Made by a program: the position numbers and the translations under genes. Under the pieces are notes generated by a model. It made no database searches. It saw nothing but the letters and a program-made list of their open reading frames with translations, and was not told the origin of the DNA. Positions 35,208 through 45,808 of a stretch of DNA of 64,000 nucleotides are shown here, piece after piece. The stretch lies in NCBI GenBank assembly GCA_022836615.1, contig MU405238.1, positions 186,001-250,000 of the forward strand, read 5' to 3'. The number at the start of each line of letters is the position of its first letter. The stretch's first letter is position 1. This stretch comes from Annulohypoxylon bovei var. microspora (taxonomy: Eukaryota; Ascomycota; Sordariomycetes; Xylariales; Hypoxylaceae).

Positions 35208-37013
35208 TTATATGACATCCATTAAGTTACGATCGACATCTAGCTGTAATTTTCCTTGACAGCTAAATCTTTCACTGGATATATCTTCGTCTTCGAACCC
35301 AACACACTTCCAGCATTTCAGAAGACCTTCGGGATCGTAATTCTTCTTAACTTCGAGCAAGTCCGCATAGTTGTCGCCCCACCACGACTCACGCCAGTTG
35401 GATGTAAAAGGATTTGCTTCGTTCGGGTAAGTCCCTCCATCAGTACCAGTCAAGTTCTCCGCGAGGAGCGTCGACTTTGTGATGGCAGTTATATTTTGCA
35501 AGCGCTGCGCATATGATGCATCCCAAGGTATTGTCAGAGATGTTGAAACATCCCAAAGAGCATCATACCATGCTGGGTGAACGGAAGTTTGAGGCTTTGT
35601 TCCGTTGCCGGTCCCCAACTTCGTCGCGCCGTCGATGACAAAAGGGGTACCCACCGGGCAGTAAAAATTACGCGGATCAAAGCCTAGTTTCTGCGCGGCT
35701 TCCATGAAACCCACTAATTCGGCTATTCCAGCTTCATTTTCAAATAATTTCCGCGGTATAAGTCTTGTTGCCAATATGCGAGTTACACCTGCCGTTGCTA
35801 AGGCTCCTGGTAGGGCATATTTGTTCCATACATCGAGATAACTTGGGAGCACTTCTATATCACTAGTCCCTCCTGCAGCAAGCGCAAATTCCGTGGCGGC
35901 TCTCATCGAGTCCCTGGCAGCCCCTACATCTGTCAAGTTGGCGATGACTGGTGTCGGATTCATATAGGTTAGGTACAAGCCCGCCGCGTGACCTCCCCAT
36001 CCCTGCTTACCCCAAGCTAAGGACTGTCGTGCCATCAATTCGATCCATTTCAATGACGTGTTCGCTGTTCCATTTGTAGGAAGTTTGATATTAGCTATCG
36101 CGACAGGCATCAAAGGCTCAACACGGTGCGTAGCTTCCAGGACAACTCCAAATGTGCCGCCGCCTCCTCCTCGCAGAGCCCAGAACAAGTCTTCGTGCTG
36201 GCATTGATTGGCAGCTCGAGTGACCCCGTCAGGGGTAACAATCTTGAATTCGACCACGCGGTCAGCCCCAAGACCATACACGGGCGACAATACACTATGC
36301 CCACCACCAAGAACCCATCCCCCGGAAGCCGCAACTGTCGGAGAGTAGCCACTGATAAATGTGCTTCCATGCTCAAATGCGAAGTTGTGAATATCATCAG
36401 TGCTGACGCCAGTACCTGCAGTGACCGTACGACCGACACTTAAGTTCGTTGTACATCCTTCTGGCACGAAGTCCTCATGGAAGGCCAAGTCCTGCAACCT
36501 ATGCACCCAAAGAGCAAGAGCGCCTTTCTGACTATTCCTGGTCATGTAGTCATGACCGCTGTTCTTGATGACTAAGGGCACCCCGTATCCACGGGTGAAA
36601 TTTAGAGCCGCGCGGATGTCTGAAATTTCCTCAACTTCGATGTAGTACGAAGGGACGCTCCCTTGGTTACATGAAGCTCCCGGGGCAGGTTTTGGAGCCG
36701 GGATTACTGTATTGTTGAGGGTACATTCGTCTAGAGGATTCCCTAAGCATAGCTCCCCCTGGAGATTCAAATATCCGCCAGGGGTCGCTGCACGGATCGA
36801 ATTAGTGGTGTAATTATCTCGAACGATAGAGCACGTCGCTTCATCAGCCACGACTGCATTCCCATTATAAATTGAATAACATGGCAATGCGAAAGGTCGG
36901 TCCGCGTGAAGTCGGCCGCTGATGGTGGTATTGAGTGCGGTCCACGCTACTTCACTCTGCCCCTGACAGAAGAGAACGAGTCCGCCAAGAACCCAAAGCA
37001 GATTTCTCCCCAT
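35208..37013 (-). CDS. Secreted FAD-linked oxidase, berberine-bridge (BBE) family
   Basis: Single-exon minus-strand gene of 601 residues. It has a signal peptide (about 1-18) and a PCMH-type FAD-binding domain (about 120-305) with N-S-G-H-D-Y, where His154 is the expected covalent FAD attachment. The following G-Y-S-P-T-V-A-A-S-G-G segment lacks the Cys used for a second covalent bond in bicovalent members, so single attachment is inferred. A G-G-G-G-G-T-F-G-V motif completes the site. The C-terminal BBE segment includes W-W-G-D-N-Y near 560 and N-Y-D-P-E-G-L-L-K-C-W. Many N-glycosylation sites and paired Cys support secretion. The family oxidises sugars, alkaloids or other secondary metabolites; the substrate here is unknown. 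A Zn2Cys6 regulator lies upstream on the same strand. Confidence 0.92.
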   Translation of the reverse strand: MGRNLLWVLGGLVLFCQGQSEVAWTALNTTISGRLHADRPFALPCYSIYNGNAVVADEATCSIVRDNYTTNSIRAATPGGYLNLQGELCLGNPLDECTLNNTVIPAPKPAPGASCNQGSVPSYYIEVEEISDIRAALNFTRGYGVPLVIKNSGHDYMTRNSQKGALALWVHRLQDLAFHEDFVPEGCTTNLSVGRTVTAGTGVSTDDIHNFAFEHGSTFISGYSPTVAASGGWVLGGGHSVLSPVYGLGADRVVEFKIVTPDGVTRAANQCQHEDLFWALRGGGGGTFGVVLEATHRVEPLMPVAIANIKLPTNGTANTSLKWIELMARQSLAWGKQGWGGHAAGLYLTYMNPTPVIANLTDVGAARDSMRAATEFALAAGGTSDIEVLPSYLDVWNKYALPGALATAGVTRILATRLIPRKLFENEAGIAELVGFMEAAQKLGFDPRNFYCPVGTPFVIDGATKLGTGNGTKPQTSVHPAWYDALWDVSTSLTIPWDASYAQRLQNITAITKSTLLAENLTGTDGGTYPNEANPFTSNWRESWWGDNYADLLEVKKNYDPEGLLKCWKCVGFEDEDISSERFSCQGKLQLDVDRNLMDVI

Positions 37014-37552
37014 AATATTAATAAGAAGGACTCGAAGCCCTATGCGAAACTATCGAATTCGAAGTCCCATCAACTCGTATAGCGTTAAACCACGCTGGTG
37101 CGGGAATTCCCTTCTTTATTATGATCAAAACTGTAATTACCTAGTTGAAGTCATTACGCGAATATTAAAGAGGAATTATGCCGCGGAAAAAAAAATACCT
37201 AATAACAAGCAAAACGACTAATGCCCAATATATTAGTAAAACCACCTTCCTATGAAAGAATAGCATGGTCAGGATGCGGGATATCAACAAGAGAATTTAA
37301 TTGGTGATGTGTTAACTGAGCGTAAAATCGTGAGAAACAATCATACTTTACTGGCTTATAAGAGTTATTCCGCTGGTGGGGGTAGGGAACACGGACTACT
37401 ACACAGCTGGTAGCAAGTGATATTCCGCGAGGTTCAGGTTTTAGATGAGCGAATAGAAAAGTAAGCAGGAAGATCCCATCAGTAATTAATGTGGTAGTTA
37501 TTAGGAATTTAGGATCACACTAAGGCGGGATGTGCGGGAGTAAGCCGGATAT
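37014..37552. other. Spacer between oxidase promoter and regulator 3' end
   Basis: AT-rich 540 bp serving as upstream region of the FAD oxidase. No gene or strong repeat. Confidence 0.5.
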
Positions 37553-38864
37553 TTATTTTTCGGGATCTCGTTCGCAAGGATTAACCTTAAATTCGATCGC
37601 CAGCAGACTTCTAGGAAATTCGAGTACAGCATCCCACTGTCCTCCGAGATGCTTCATGGCGGCACCCGCAGCTCGGTTAGCCCATCCGACCATGTACCAA
37701 CGCTTTGGACTGCGGTGCATTATAGAACACCAATAGACAAAAACGACAAGAGCCACGGGGTGTCTATGAGAAAGCGATGAGAGGTACTGCCCCGAGACGG
37801 TAGCAGGCCAACTGATATAATGGAGCCAGTTTCTTGGGTACCCATCAGTTTTTATAACCCATTCTTTTAGTGCTATGATGGATTGCAGACACGCACTTCT
37901 CGTTTCATCCGTAGTGTCTACAGGATGCTCAAGCGTGTCCAGGCAGCATACGGCATTCCACGTGAGGTCATCCAGATGTAGCCTGAGTCTACTCAGATGA
38001 GGCCCAGTAAACTGCATGAGCGGACTCGCGTGTAGATAAGGTCCCAACTCTTTAGCCAGTTCGAAGGAGTTACGGAGAACGTAAACCAGCTCAATATAGG
38101 TGTCTTCTCCATCGGATGCTTTTAGGGCTGAGACAAATTGGAAGACAATAACTCCTATTCCGAACATTAAGATCGCTAGCCAATTGGCCTCATTCACCTC
38201 GACTTGAGAGTTTCTGAATAAGATTGAAGCTTCGATCTGATGTCGATATGCGGCGGCGTAGAGATTTGGGTGCGACGTTCCCTGACATGATCTATGAAGG
38301 GCGTAAAGCGCGGTGGTTGTCTGGTGTACGTATTTGAAAGAATTTACCTGACGGTCAAACTCCTGAGCAAGCATTTCTCTCTCTCGATTTGACAGCCACG
38401 AGAGGACGAATGTCTCCTCCATAATACCAGTTACAGGACTTGTGGCGAGCCGCGTGACTTGCCACATTCCTTGTAAGCTATCTACATTGTGGAGAGTGCT
38501 TGGAATCACGCCCAAAGTTCTATCTCTTAAAGGAAAGTGATATTTAGAAGGGTCGCCGTTATCAAAGTACCAGGTTTCCGTGGTAGAGTGTGTGCTTGGA
38601 ACTAGAGCTAGGTCTAAGTCTTGGCTCTGTTGCTGTTGATAAGAGCAAAGCTCGTTACGCCTATGGCAGTTAGAGCAAGTCGGCGACTGTAGATTGCACT
38701 GGGTATATTTAGCATATACCTACGGGTACTATGATTCAAGGAGCCTAGAGATGATAAGAGCTTACCCTAACGCGTCTCCTACGACAGGGTAGACAACTAT
38801 TGCGAGATTTCCTATGAAACTGGCGGGAGACGCTTCGGCGATCCTTGTTCTGAGTAGTAGCCAT
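37553..38864 (-). CDS. Short Zn2Cys6 transcription factor
   Basis: Two exons, 38864..38766 and 38698..37553, giving 414 residues. The 67-nt intron (GTAAGC...CCCAG) is phase 0 and lies directly before the third cysteine of the zinc cluster. The cluster is C24-x2-C27-x6-C34-x5-C40-x2-C43-x6-C50. A Gln-rich linker follows, then an all-helical region related to the fungal-specific TF domain 2 (DUF3468) type, with W-L-S-N-R-E-R and H-Q-T-T-T-A-L-Y-A-L-H-style segments. It is nuclear. Its position upstream of the FAD oxidase on the same strand makes that gene a candidate target; this is inference only. Confidence 0.88.
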
Positions 38865-39936
38865 GCTGCCATGTAAATAACAGTCAAAACAACGGCCCGG
38901 GTTTCTCGCCTGAATACATCGCTAGTCCCGTGTATGGTAGATCAAAAAGGGTCTAAGATGAGGACCAAGCGAGCTTGACGAATTTGTTCAAACATCTTCC
39001 AGGTGTTCGGGCTGTGCATCAGGTTCAATGCCGACAAGTATAGGGGTCAGAAACGATCTAGAAGGTCCCCAATTGCAATGAGACTATAACAAGGATGAGT
39101 AGATGGATGGATATAACTGCATTTTGGTGAAGTTAACTAGGTAGGTAGGTATCTGGCCATGCAATTATGTAACTGGTAGGGCTGTGGGAGAAAAGAGGGC
39201 AGAACCTCCTTGGAAAACATTTTACTAGGTAGGTATGTACTTAGGTACTTGTGAAGCATGGATGGTTTTCAGCTGAATCTTGGAATCCTTATCCTGGAGA
39301 GTGGACACCGTGGGGCACTCCGCAACGTCAGCGACGCGTCGGTTCTGAAGTGACACTGCCGATAAGCCTTCCCTTTCTAGGCTTAGTGTACGAGTATCCC
39401 TGCAAAACCCCTAGTTTCATTAATCCTCAGATCTTGGCAAAAAATCTTAGCTAAAGATCTTCACTTTTTCATCCTCAGCATCTATCCCTATCCCGCCATC
39501 CTGCCATTGTGCTATCATTTTAGCAATGATAGGCGTCGCATTTCAATTTTCAACTCTTTTAAGAGCACTCATCTTCGAGATCGATGGCATGGTATGACAT
39601 GACATGACTACATACATATTAGGCCGAAGCCTCCCGAATGGCTAGACCCTGTTCTTAAATCCAATCTCAATTATTCAGGTCTAGTCTAGTGTACGAGGAG
39701 CTGAAGGTGACTCCTTCAAGGAGTCAAGATTTAAGCATATCATGAACTATTTCTAGGTTGAGCAACACAGAATGGTTGGAATGGGAGTGTTGTTCATGCC
39801 TCGTATGTAGTCAATTGCTAGGCCCCATGGTGAATTATTTTGTAAGTATATACTATGTCATGATCAGGAATGATTTCGACTCGATGTTAGTCTTGACATC
39901 CCATCTTTACGTCCTCTAAAAAAAACTCACAGCAAG
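38865..39936. other. Spacer
   Basis: About 1.1 kb between divergent starts. GGTAGGTAGGTA-type tracts at about 39,139 and 39,225-39,250 and a short tatgacatgacatgac repeat near 39,593. No gene seen. Confidence 0.5.
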
Positions 39937-41164
39937 ATGCAATTCAAACAGCTTATCTTAGCCTCGCTTCTCATTTTCGAAAGGTCGAGAGCTTGTCTCC
40001 ACGACCATATTCCTGTACCTCAGCTACGAGATCTACAGGAAGCCCTCCGCAAGCGTGATGTACCTACACCCGTTAAGACAGCCATACAAAATGTGCGAGT
40101 CTTTGATGGTTATACGATAGGGAAGCCTCAGACCGTCATCATCGATGGCGAGTACATCACTGATTCTGATGATAACGTCGTGAAAACCATCGACGCTGGC
40201 AATAGTATTTTGATACCCGGCTTGATCGACGCACACTCTCACGTGCAATCAGTTGAAGGCCTAGAGAACATGACTTCGTACGGGGTCACAAGCATCTTCA
40301 ACATGGCTTGTCCCAGCTATGAAATTTGCGACTCACTCAACCTTATTCGCCTCCATGCTACCCGCCCTTGCCCCGTCCGGAGGAAATACCAAGCTGAACC
40401 CAGTACCAGAGTCGCTACGTCTATCTCCCGGCGAGGACCCGAAATTCCTCGTCGACTATGCTTTCGGTAACGGCTCCGACTACTTCAAGATCGTGGGTGC
40501 GGCCGACGGTCCGACCTAGGATCAACAGAATACGATAGTCGAGTACACGCATTCCCTCGGCCATTTCGTTGTCCAACATGCGCCAAGTGTCACCCCATAC
40601 ACTCGTGCTGTGTCAGTGCGAACAGATGTCTTGCAACACATCCCCGACGACGGTCTACTGCCACCCAACATTTTTCTGTCGATCAAAGAATTCGGCCTGG
40701 CCGCTACGCCGACCGTTGAAATCTTCCGGCGTGCATACACCATACAACCAGAGATCGGCCAGTTCCTCCGCGGGAACAACACTGCTAACGCGTCATATGA
40801 GCATGTAGTTGGGAATGTGAAGCAGCTGCACGCCGCTGGGATACCGATACTAGGCGGCACCGATTCGGTCGGTAACACGGTCCCCGCAATCTACTTCCCC
40901 TTTGGCGAGTCGCTGCATCAAGAAATGGCCAACTTCGTGGATTTTGGCATGACGCCGCTCGAGGCTTTGCGTGCTGCGACGATCGTACCAGCCACGGTAC
41001 ACAGGCTAAAGGATAGGGGTGCGATTCGACCCGGTCTGCGCGCGGATCTGATTCTGCTGAATAGCGATCCGTTGGCGAATATCACGAATACTAGGGACAT
41101 TGCTCGGGTCTGGGCTGGCGGTGTGGAGTACCCGAATGTTGCCTCGAAGTCAGCCACGGGTTGA
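39937..41164 (+). pseudogene. Amidohydrolase gene with frameshift and premature stop
   Basis: Reads as one metal-dependent amidohydrolase (imidazolonepropionase-like). There is a signal-peptide-like start at 39937, then I-Q-N-V-R-V-F-D-G, then the metal-binding P-G-L-I-D-A-H-S-H-V. The reading frame then changes by one near 40,340-40,370: the family-like sequence G-S-D-Y-F-K-I is in the frame that is open from 40319. That frame is stopped by TAG at 40517-40519, immediately before D-Q-Q-N, and continues openly to 41164 with H-A-x-G-I-P-I-L-G-G-T-D, L-E-A-L-R-A-A-T and G-L-R-A-D-L-I-L-L-N-S-D-P. No intron removes both lesions without deleting conserved sequence. The intact family hydrolyses amide or cyclic-amide bonds; this copy is probably non-functional unless the lesions are sequencing errors. 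Confidence 0.78.
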
Positions 41165-41543
41165 TAACCAGGTGAATCCGGGAGAAATAAATATGGAAGG
41201 ATTCTCAAATCCAACTACTCGCCCCTCGATCGACTACCTAAGTATTTTTCATTAATATTACCTAGGACTTACATACCTAGGTGTACCTATTGTAACAATT
41301 GGGTTTACCCCTTCTATCTTACTATGGCAGTAGCCTCTTTTCCTAGTACTACCTTACTTAGAAACTATTGATTTACTTATCTAGGGTTATTAATCTCATC
41401 TGTTTAGACCTTATTAGATTGAAATTCGTAATCAACCGTGTTATTCTTCACTTACCCCCCAAGTAGGTTGAACAACCTTTCATAGCTCATTACAGTATGG
41501 CTCAGAGATCCACGCCTTATACTTTCCAGCCATTCCATCTTCT
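41165..41543. other. Convergent spacer
   Basis: Between convergent 3' ends; two CCTAG-containing derivatives of the dispersed palindrome near 41,259-41,283. No gene. Confidence 0.5.
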
Positions 41544-43196
41544 CTACAATAATACTATTTCCTGTATATGTTCTCTGCTCTTGTTAACCATATCGTTCAA
41601 ATCATCGTCCGCCAGACCGAGCATTATGCAAGTCCCTACGAGCTTGAACTTCCCGCCTTCTACATGTCTCAAGACGCAGGGAGAGCATGCTCCTACCAAG
41701 AGAGCCACGACATCCCCAGCTTGTACTATATCTTGCACCATGCCTCTCCGCCCATCTTTTGTTTGGAATAGCCGCCTCCCGTGCAACATCTCTATAGTAT
41801 TGCTCCTAGCAAACACTTCCACCATGGCACTTTGTATGCAATCCTTGGTCCACTTAAGAATACTAGAAACGGTGGAAATAATTAGGCCTTTGAGGTGAAG
41901 TGCGTTAGCCTCGATGCGCATTACGGGAATTTCGGGGACTTCGATCTTTATTGGCCACAATGACACCGAAATGCCAATGGTCTTGCGATGTTGGTTAGCA
42001 TTCCACCTGGGCACCCAGCTTGGATAGTCAGACGCGATTGACCCAGCAGAGTGCGAGACGGCACCAAGCATTCGTAAGTCGTCATGTTGCACCATCAATT
42101 TCTTAGCCACCTCTATATAGACCTCTTCAGCAGTCTTTGTATAATTAGGGGTTATGAAGGTATGGCTTGTGTCATTAAATATGTCTGGGTAGTTCATGCT
42201 CTGGTCGTTCTCATACGCATTTTGCCTTCGCGCAGCCGGATGCCCCAGGAAGGCGTAGACATGATCTCGCGGATCAGAGGCTTTGCAGTTCGAAGCATCT
42301 ACTAGGACCTGAAGAAAAGGATTTGCAGCCATGAATTCGTCGTGGTCTCCTGGCCAGTCGCTGCGTGTAACACGACTGTACTGTAACCACAAATTCCGTG
42401 TTCCCCGTACTCCAGTCGCATCGCCGATGAACCGAGCCCGAACAGCATCACCAACGCTCTCCATCCAGATATCGAAGCCGAACACTTCTCTCACGTCGAT
42501 CGGGGGCGCATCTCCCCAGTAGAAGTAAGCTTCTTTTGAAAGACCTAATTCTTGTTGCACCCAAGCGCGCTGGAACCAGGAATTTCGATAGAGCTCCGTG
42601 ACTCCGCCCCAAGAAATAGGATCGAGTGCGGCGGCTTGTTCTTTGCTGAAACTTGACAGGTTGGCATCCGTCCTCCAGTGCGCGGCCGATATGGGCTGCA
42701 CGGCTTCGAATGCCATCTTTGCAACCCCTCGTCGATCCGGGCCGAGCCAAATATTAACTCTGGACGCGGACCAGTATATCAGCCCCATAAGTGTGACTTG
42801 GGTACTGCGTTCCTCTTGGTCCTCCTGATTGATGCAAACTGCGTCCGCCCAAATAGCGCGCGGCCGCGATGGATGTCGTAAGACTCGGAGGGCCTCATTA
42901 AGATTTTTACGAATTCGGAGTTTGAGCGATTTGGCGTCAGGCCCTACAATCAGAACCTCTTTTTCTTCCCGGTCTCCATCCGATGTACCCCAGGCATATG
43001 AGAGACATTCATATATCGGGTTGTCTTCCAGGCGCAGTGTCCGCAAACCAAGTCTAAGTATTTTATCCTTGGGGGAACCTGGGAGGATATCTAAAAGGCG
43101 AATATAATGATTCCCAGGTCCTGTTTCCGGAAGGGTTGCGTAGCGATAATCCTCGGCATCAGACTGGAGAATCGGAGCCATCGTGGTTGACTTCAT
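41544..43196 (-). CDS. HET-domain protein
   Basis: Intact single-exon minus-strand gene of 550 residues. The HET domain spans about residues 60-220 with Y-E-C-L-S-Y-A-W-G-T, I-W-A-D-A-V-C-I-N-Q-E-D and the third block ending in W-V-Q-Q-E. D-P-R-D-H-V-Y-A-F-L-G, Y-T-K-T-A-E-E-V-Y and Y-P-S-W-V-P-R-W follow, all usual in this family. A C-terminal region with D-V-V-A-L-L-V-G-A completes the standard architecture. The start could also be the second Met a few residues on. Members mediate non-self recognition and programmed cell death in filamentous fungi; the recognition partner is not identifiable here. It belongs to the longer HET class that differs from the family member at 14.9 kb. Confidence 0.93.
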   Translation of the reverse strand: MKSTTMAPILQSDAEDYRYATLPETGPGNHYIRLLDILPGSPKDKILRLGLRTLRLEDNPIYECLSYAWGTSDGDREEKEVLIVGPDAKSLKLRIRKNLNEALRVLRHPSRPRAIWADAVCINQEDQEERSTQVTLMGLIYWSASRVNIWLGPDRRGVAKMAFEAVQPISAAHWRTDANLSSFSKEQAAALDPISWGGVTELYRNSWFQRAWVQQELGLSKEAYFYWGDAPPIDVREVFGFDIWMESVGDAVRARFIGDATGVRGTRNLWLQYSRVTRSDWPGDHDEFMAANPFLQVLVDASNCKASDPRDHVYAFLGHPAARRQNAYENDQSMNYPDIFNDTSHTFITPNYTKTAEEVYIEVAKKLMVQHDDLRMLGAVSHSAGSIASDYPSWVPRWNANQHRKTIGISVSLWPIKIEVPEIPVMRIEANALHLKGLIISTVSSILKWTKDCIQSAMVEVFARSNTIEMLHGRRLFQTKDGRRGMVQDIVQAGDVVALLVGACSPCVLRHVEGGKFKLVGTCIMLGLADDDLNDMVNKSREHIQEIVLL

Positions 43197-43847
43197 CTCG
43201 AGGTGCTTGATTATAGCTGATTATAGCGTGAAGCTGTAAATTTAACAGCCCTTTAAGACCGGAATATGCCTAGGTAGCCATCAACGGCGACAGATACCTG
43301 AAGACAATCTGATGTAAGAACAAATCTATGTACATGCCGATCACCTTCTACAACCTCATTTACCTACCAACACGTGTATCACGGCGGTGTAAGTAGCCAC
43401 CGTTAGCCACTGCTTACATTGACAACCCGAAAAATAGATATCCTTTAAGTTATGGAAATCGCCTAGGCACATAGCCATCTTTTCGGTTGATCAGATCGTA
43501 TTGAGATTGAGCAATCGGCCCCTGAATCCCCCAACTATTCACGCTCTTCATAACGGCTATTGCCGTATTAATATCGGTGGCCTAGTGTTCGCTGGACTTT
43601 AAGTGCAGTACAGTAGGCTACCCGAATATCCGGATGATCAGCCATATTATGGGTATCAACCTCCACGCTAGGGGGGTAAATGGGTCTATATATGGGTCCG
43701 AATAACCTCACAATATTGGTATCCACCTAACCCAAAAAGCTTTCATTTTGGTTAGCCAAGCCACTGGAGCGTAATCGCGACCAACCCAATTAATACATCA
43801 AATTAAACAACCGTTCTGCCGTTTAATCCGTTCTTACACGCTATCGA
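43197..43847. other. Spacer
   Basis: Upstream of the HET gene and downstream of the oxidoreductase, both on the minus strand. A CCTAGGTAG derivative lies at about 43,269. No gene. Confidence 0.5.
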
Positions 43848-44942
43848 TTACTCTTCGTTTGGAGCAAAGTAGACCGCCCTCCCGGCCCCAGCCTCCTTCG
43901 CCGCAAACTCGAGCGCAGCCACCCCATCCTCCAGCTTGAACACCCCCTTTGTCGTCAACCCCGCCGCCGGACCCAGCTTCAGCGTCCCAGTCTCGATCAG
44001 CTTGAGCATGTCCAAGGCCTGCTCCCGCGTGTACATCAAAGTCCCCTGCACCCTCAATCCCCGATACACGACGACCCGGTACGGCAGGTCCAGGTCTTTC
44101 ACATTCCCCATGAGGTTCACCCTGCCGTTTACCCGCACGGACAGGATGCCTGCTTGGATGTGCGACGTGTTCGTCGTCATGGGCGGCGACAGGTCCTGGT
44201 ACACGTCGACCGGTCCATATTTCGCGATGTTCGCCACATCAGTCTCGACGTTCCCACTGTACACCACCGTCTCCACCCTCCCGGGGGCGACCGCCTTCAG
44301 CTCCGCGAGGATCTTCTCGTTGCGGCCCATAGCGATGACGCGCGCGCCCATGGCGAGCGCGACGTGGACCGCGGCGCCGCCGAAGTTGCCCGTGGCCGGG
44401 GAGATCAGCACGGTCTCGCCGGCCGTCAGGTCGACGGCGCGGAAGCCGCCGTAGGGCACCACGAGCTGCGAGTGGAAGGCGACGTCCCTGACCGCGACGT
44501 TGTTCCTCTTGAGCGCGGCCTCGTCGATGCGCACCACGTTCTCCAGGGGCACCTGCACCAGCTGCGCCCACGTGCCGTTGTCCGACATGCCGAGGCCGCG
44601 CGTGTTCGCGGAGTGCGCGCCGTCGCGCTCCTTGATGATAGGCTCGACCGTGACCAGGTCGCCCACCTTCAGGTTCTTGGCGTCGGGGCACACGGCGGCG
44701 ACGCGGCCGATGGCGTTCCCGCCGCCGATGATGGGGAAGGCGATGTTGTAGTTGCGCGGGTTGTCGTTGGTGAATATGTCGGCCGCGTAGTTGAACACCC
44801 AGCTGTAGAGCGGCCTTACGATGGCCGTGCCGGGATCCGGCTTCGGAGACGGGAGCGATACTACCGTGGGTTTGACGGAGGCAGATTCAAATAAGAGCGC
44901 CTTGTAAGTGCTTGGGAGCTGGGCGGAATTTGATGAAGACAT
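43848..44942 (-). CDS. MDR-superfamily oxidoreductase (quinone/enoyl-reductase-like)
   Basis: Single-exon minus-strand gene of 364 residues, the usual length for medium-chain dehydrogenase/reductases. The N-terminal GroES-like domain (about 15-160) has G-G-G-N-A-I-G-R-V and L-K-V-G-D-L-V but no GHE zinc-site motif, so it is zinc-independent. The Rossmann region at about 176-210 reads T-V-L-I-S-P-A-T-G-N-F-G-G-A-A-V followed by G-A-R-V-I-A-M-G-R-N, an NADPH-type site. A helical C-terminal domain ends with G-R-A-V-Y. No secretion signal; cytosolic. The substrate is unknown, with quinones, enones or alcohols typical. Bases 44,280-44,730 are extremely GC-rich, with nearly all third positions G or C, unlike the gene ends and the neighbours. 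Confidence 0.9.
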   Translation of the reverse strand: MSSSNSAQLPSTYKALLFESASVKPTVVSLPSPKPDPGTAIVRPLYSWVFNYAADIFTNDNPRNYNIAFPIIGGGNAIGRVAAVCPDAKNLKVGDLVTVEPIIKERDGAHSANTRGLGMSDNGTWAQLVQVPLENVVRIDEAALKRNNVAVRDVAFHSQLVVPYGGFRAVDLTAGETVLISPATGNFGGAAVHVALAMGARVIAMGRNEKILAELKAVAPGRVETVVYSGNVETDVANIAKYGPVDVYQDLSPPMTTNTSHIQAGILSVRVNGRVNLMGNVKDLDLPYRVVVYRGLRVQGTLMYTREQALDMLKLIETGTLKLGPAAGLTTKGVFKLEDGVAALEFAAKEAGAGRAVYFAPNEE

Positions 44943-45808
44943 CGTAAGTTCTCAAGTAGTGGATGAATGGTAAGTACGGAAGTTTAGTTATTTCTGTTTG
45001 TTTTCAATTGTTTGACTATTGATTCTACGGATCTACAAACATAATGGTCTTCTACGTTGCTTTTATGTCTACCTTGAGAGTGTTGGTTGAACCCTTGATT
45101 TCGATGAAGTTCGCTTTAGCGATTTGAAACGGCTTTCCCCCGCCGTGTACGGTGAGTGGTTAGGTAATTTGTCATCGCGGAGGAATACCGGATACATCTT
45201 CAAAATCGGACGATTAATTGCTGAACGCTCGTACCTAAATAACCTATGATTATAGGAATCTGACTGTGCCGCAGCCATCCCTGTAAAGGGGTATCCGGGG
45301 TCCTATCACCACCTAATTGACGTATTACGATGCTATCTGGACTCCTAATCAGAACTCAAGACTAATACGATTACTAAAGTTACACAAGATGGAACAATAT
45401 AACTTCCTCGATTATATAATGAAGGCCATAAAGTATGCCTACGAACCACCATATCGAAGTTAATATGCCTGCGGAGAAATCACCGATGTTAATAAGGGTT
45501 TACTAATATAGAGAGGGTAACGGACGAAAGGTGAGAATCGGGAAATGGAGCTAAGAATTAAAGGTGATAAGATGAATTAAACAGAAATATTCTAGGTGAC
45601 GGAGATGGGTTATGGAGATGAGCATGCGGACGTATGAAGCATGAACACGCCGATGACTCATCCATCGTAATAGTCAAGTTAGCAAATTGACTCTACACCA
45701 GGATAATTCTCTTCGAGATGTCTTGATGCAACCTCTTTTCACTATCAACTGGACTTATCATGCACAGGTACTTAGATCCTCTCGAGCGAAATCCCATCGT
45801 CATAGTGA
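44943..45808. other. Spacer
   Basis: Upstream of the oxidoreductase and downstream of the carboxypeptidase. No gene, RNA or notable repeat recognised. Confidence 0.5.

Noticed and set aside
37025..37115. GGTTTAACGC-like D-arm and TTCGA motifs on the minus strand
   Set aside because: No complete cloverleaf; the anticodon stem and acceptor stem do not pair.
44154..44894. 246-codon open frame on the + strand opposite the oxidoreductase gene
   Set aside because: It is the antisense shadow of a very GC-rich coding region; the translation is low-complexity His/Arg/Val/Asp and matches nothing, while the minus-strand frame has a clear MDR fold.
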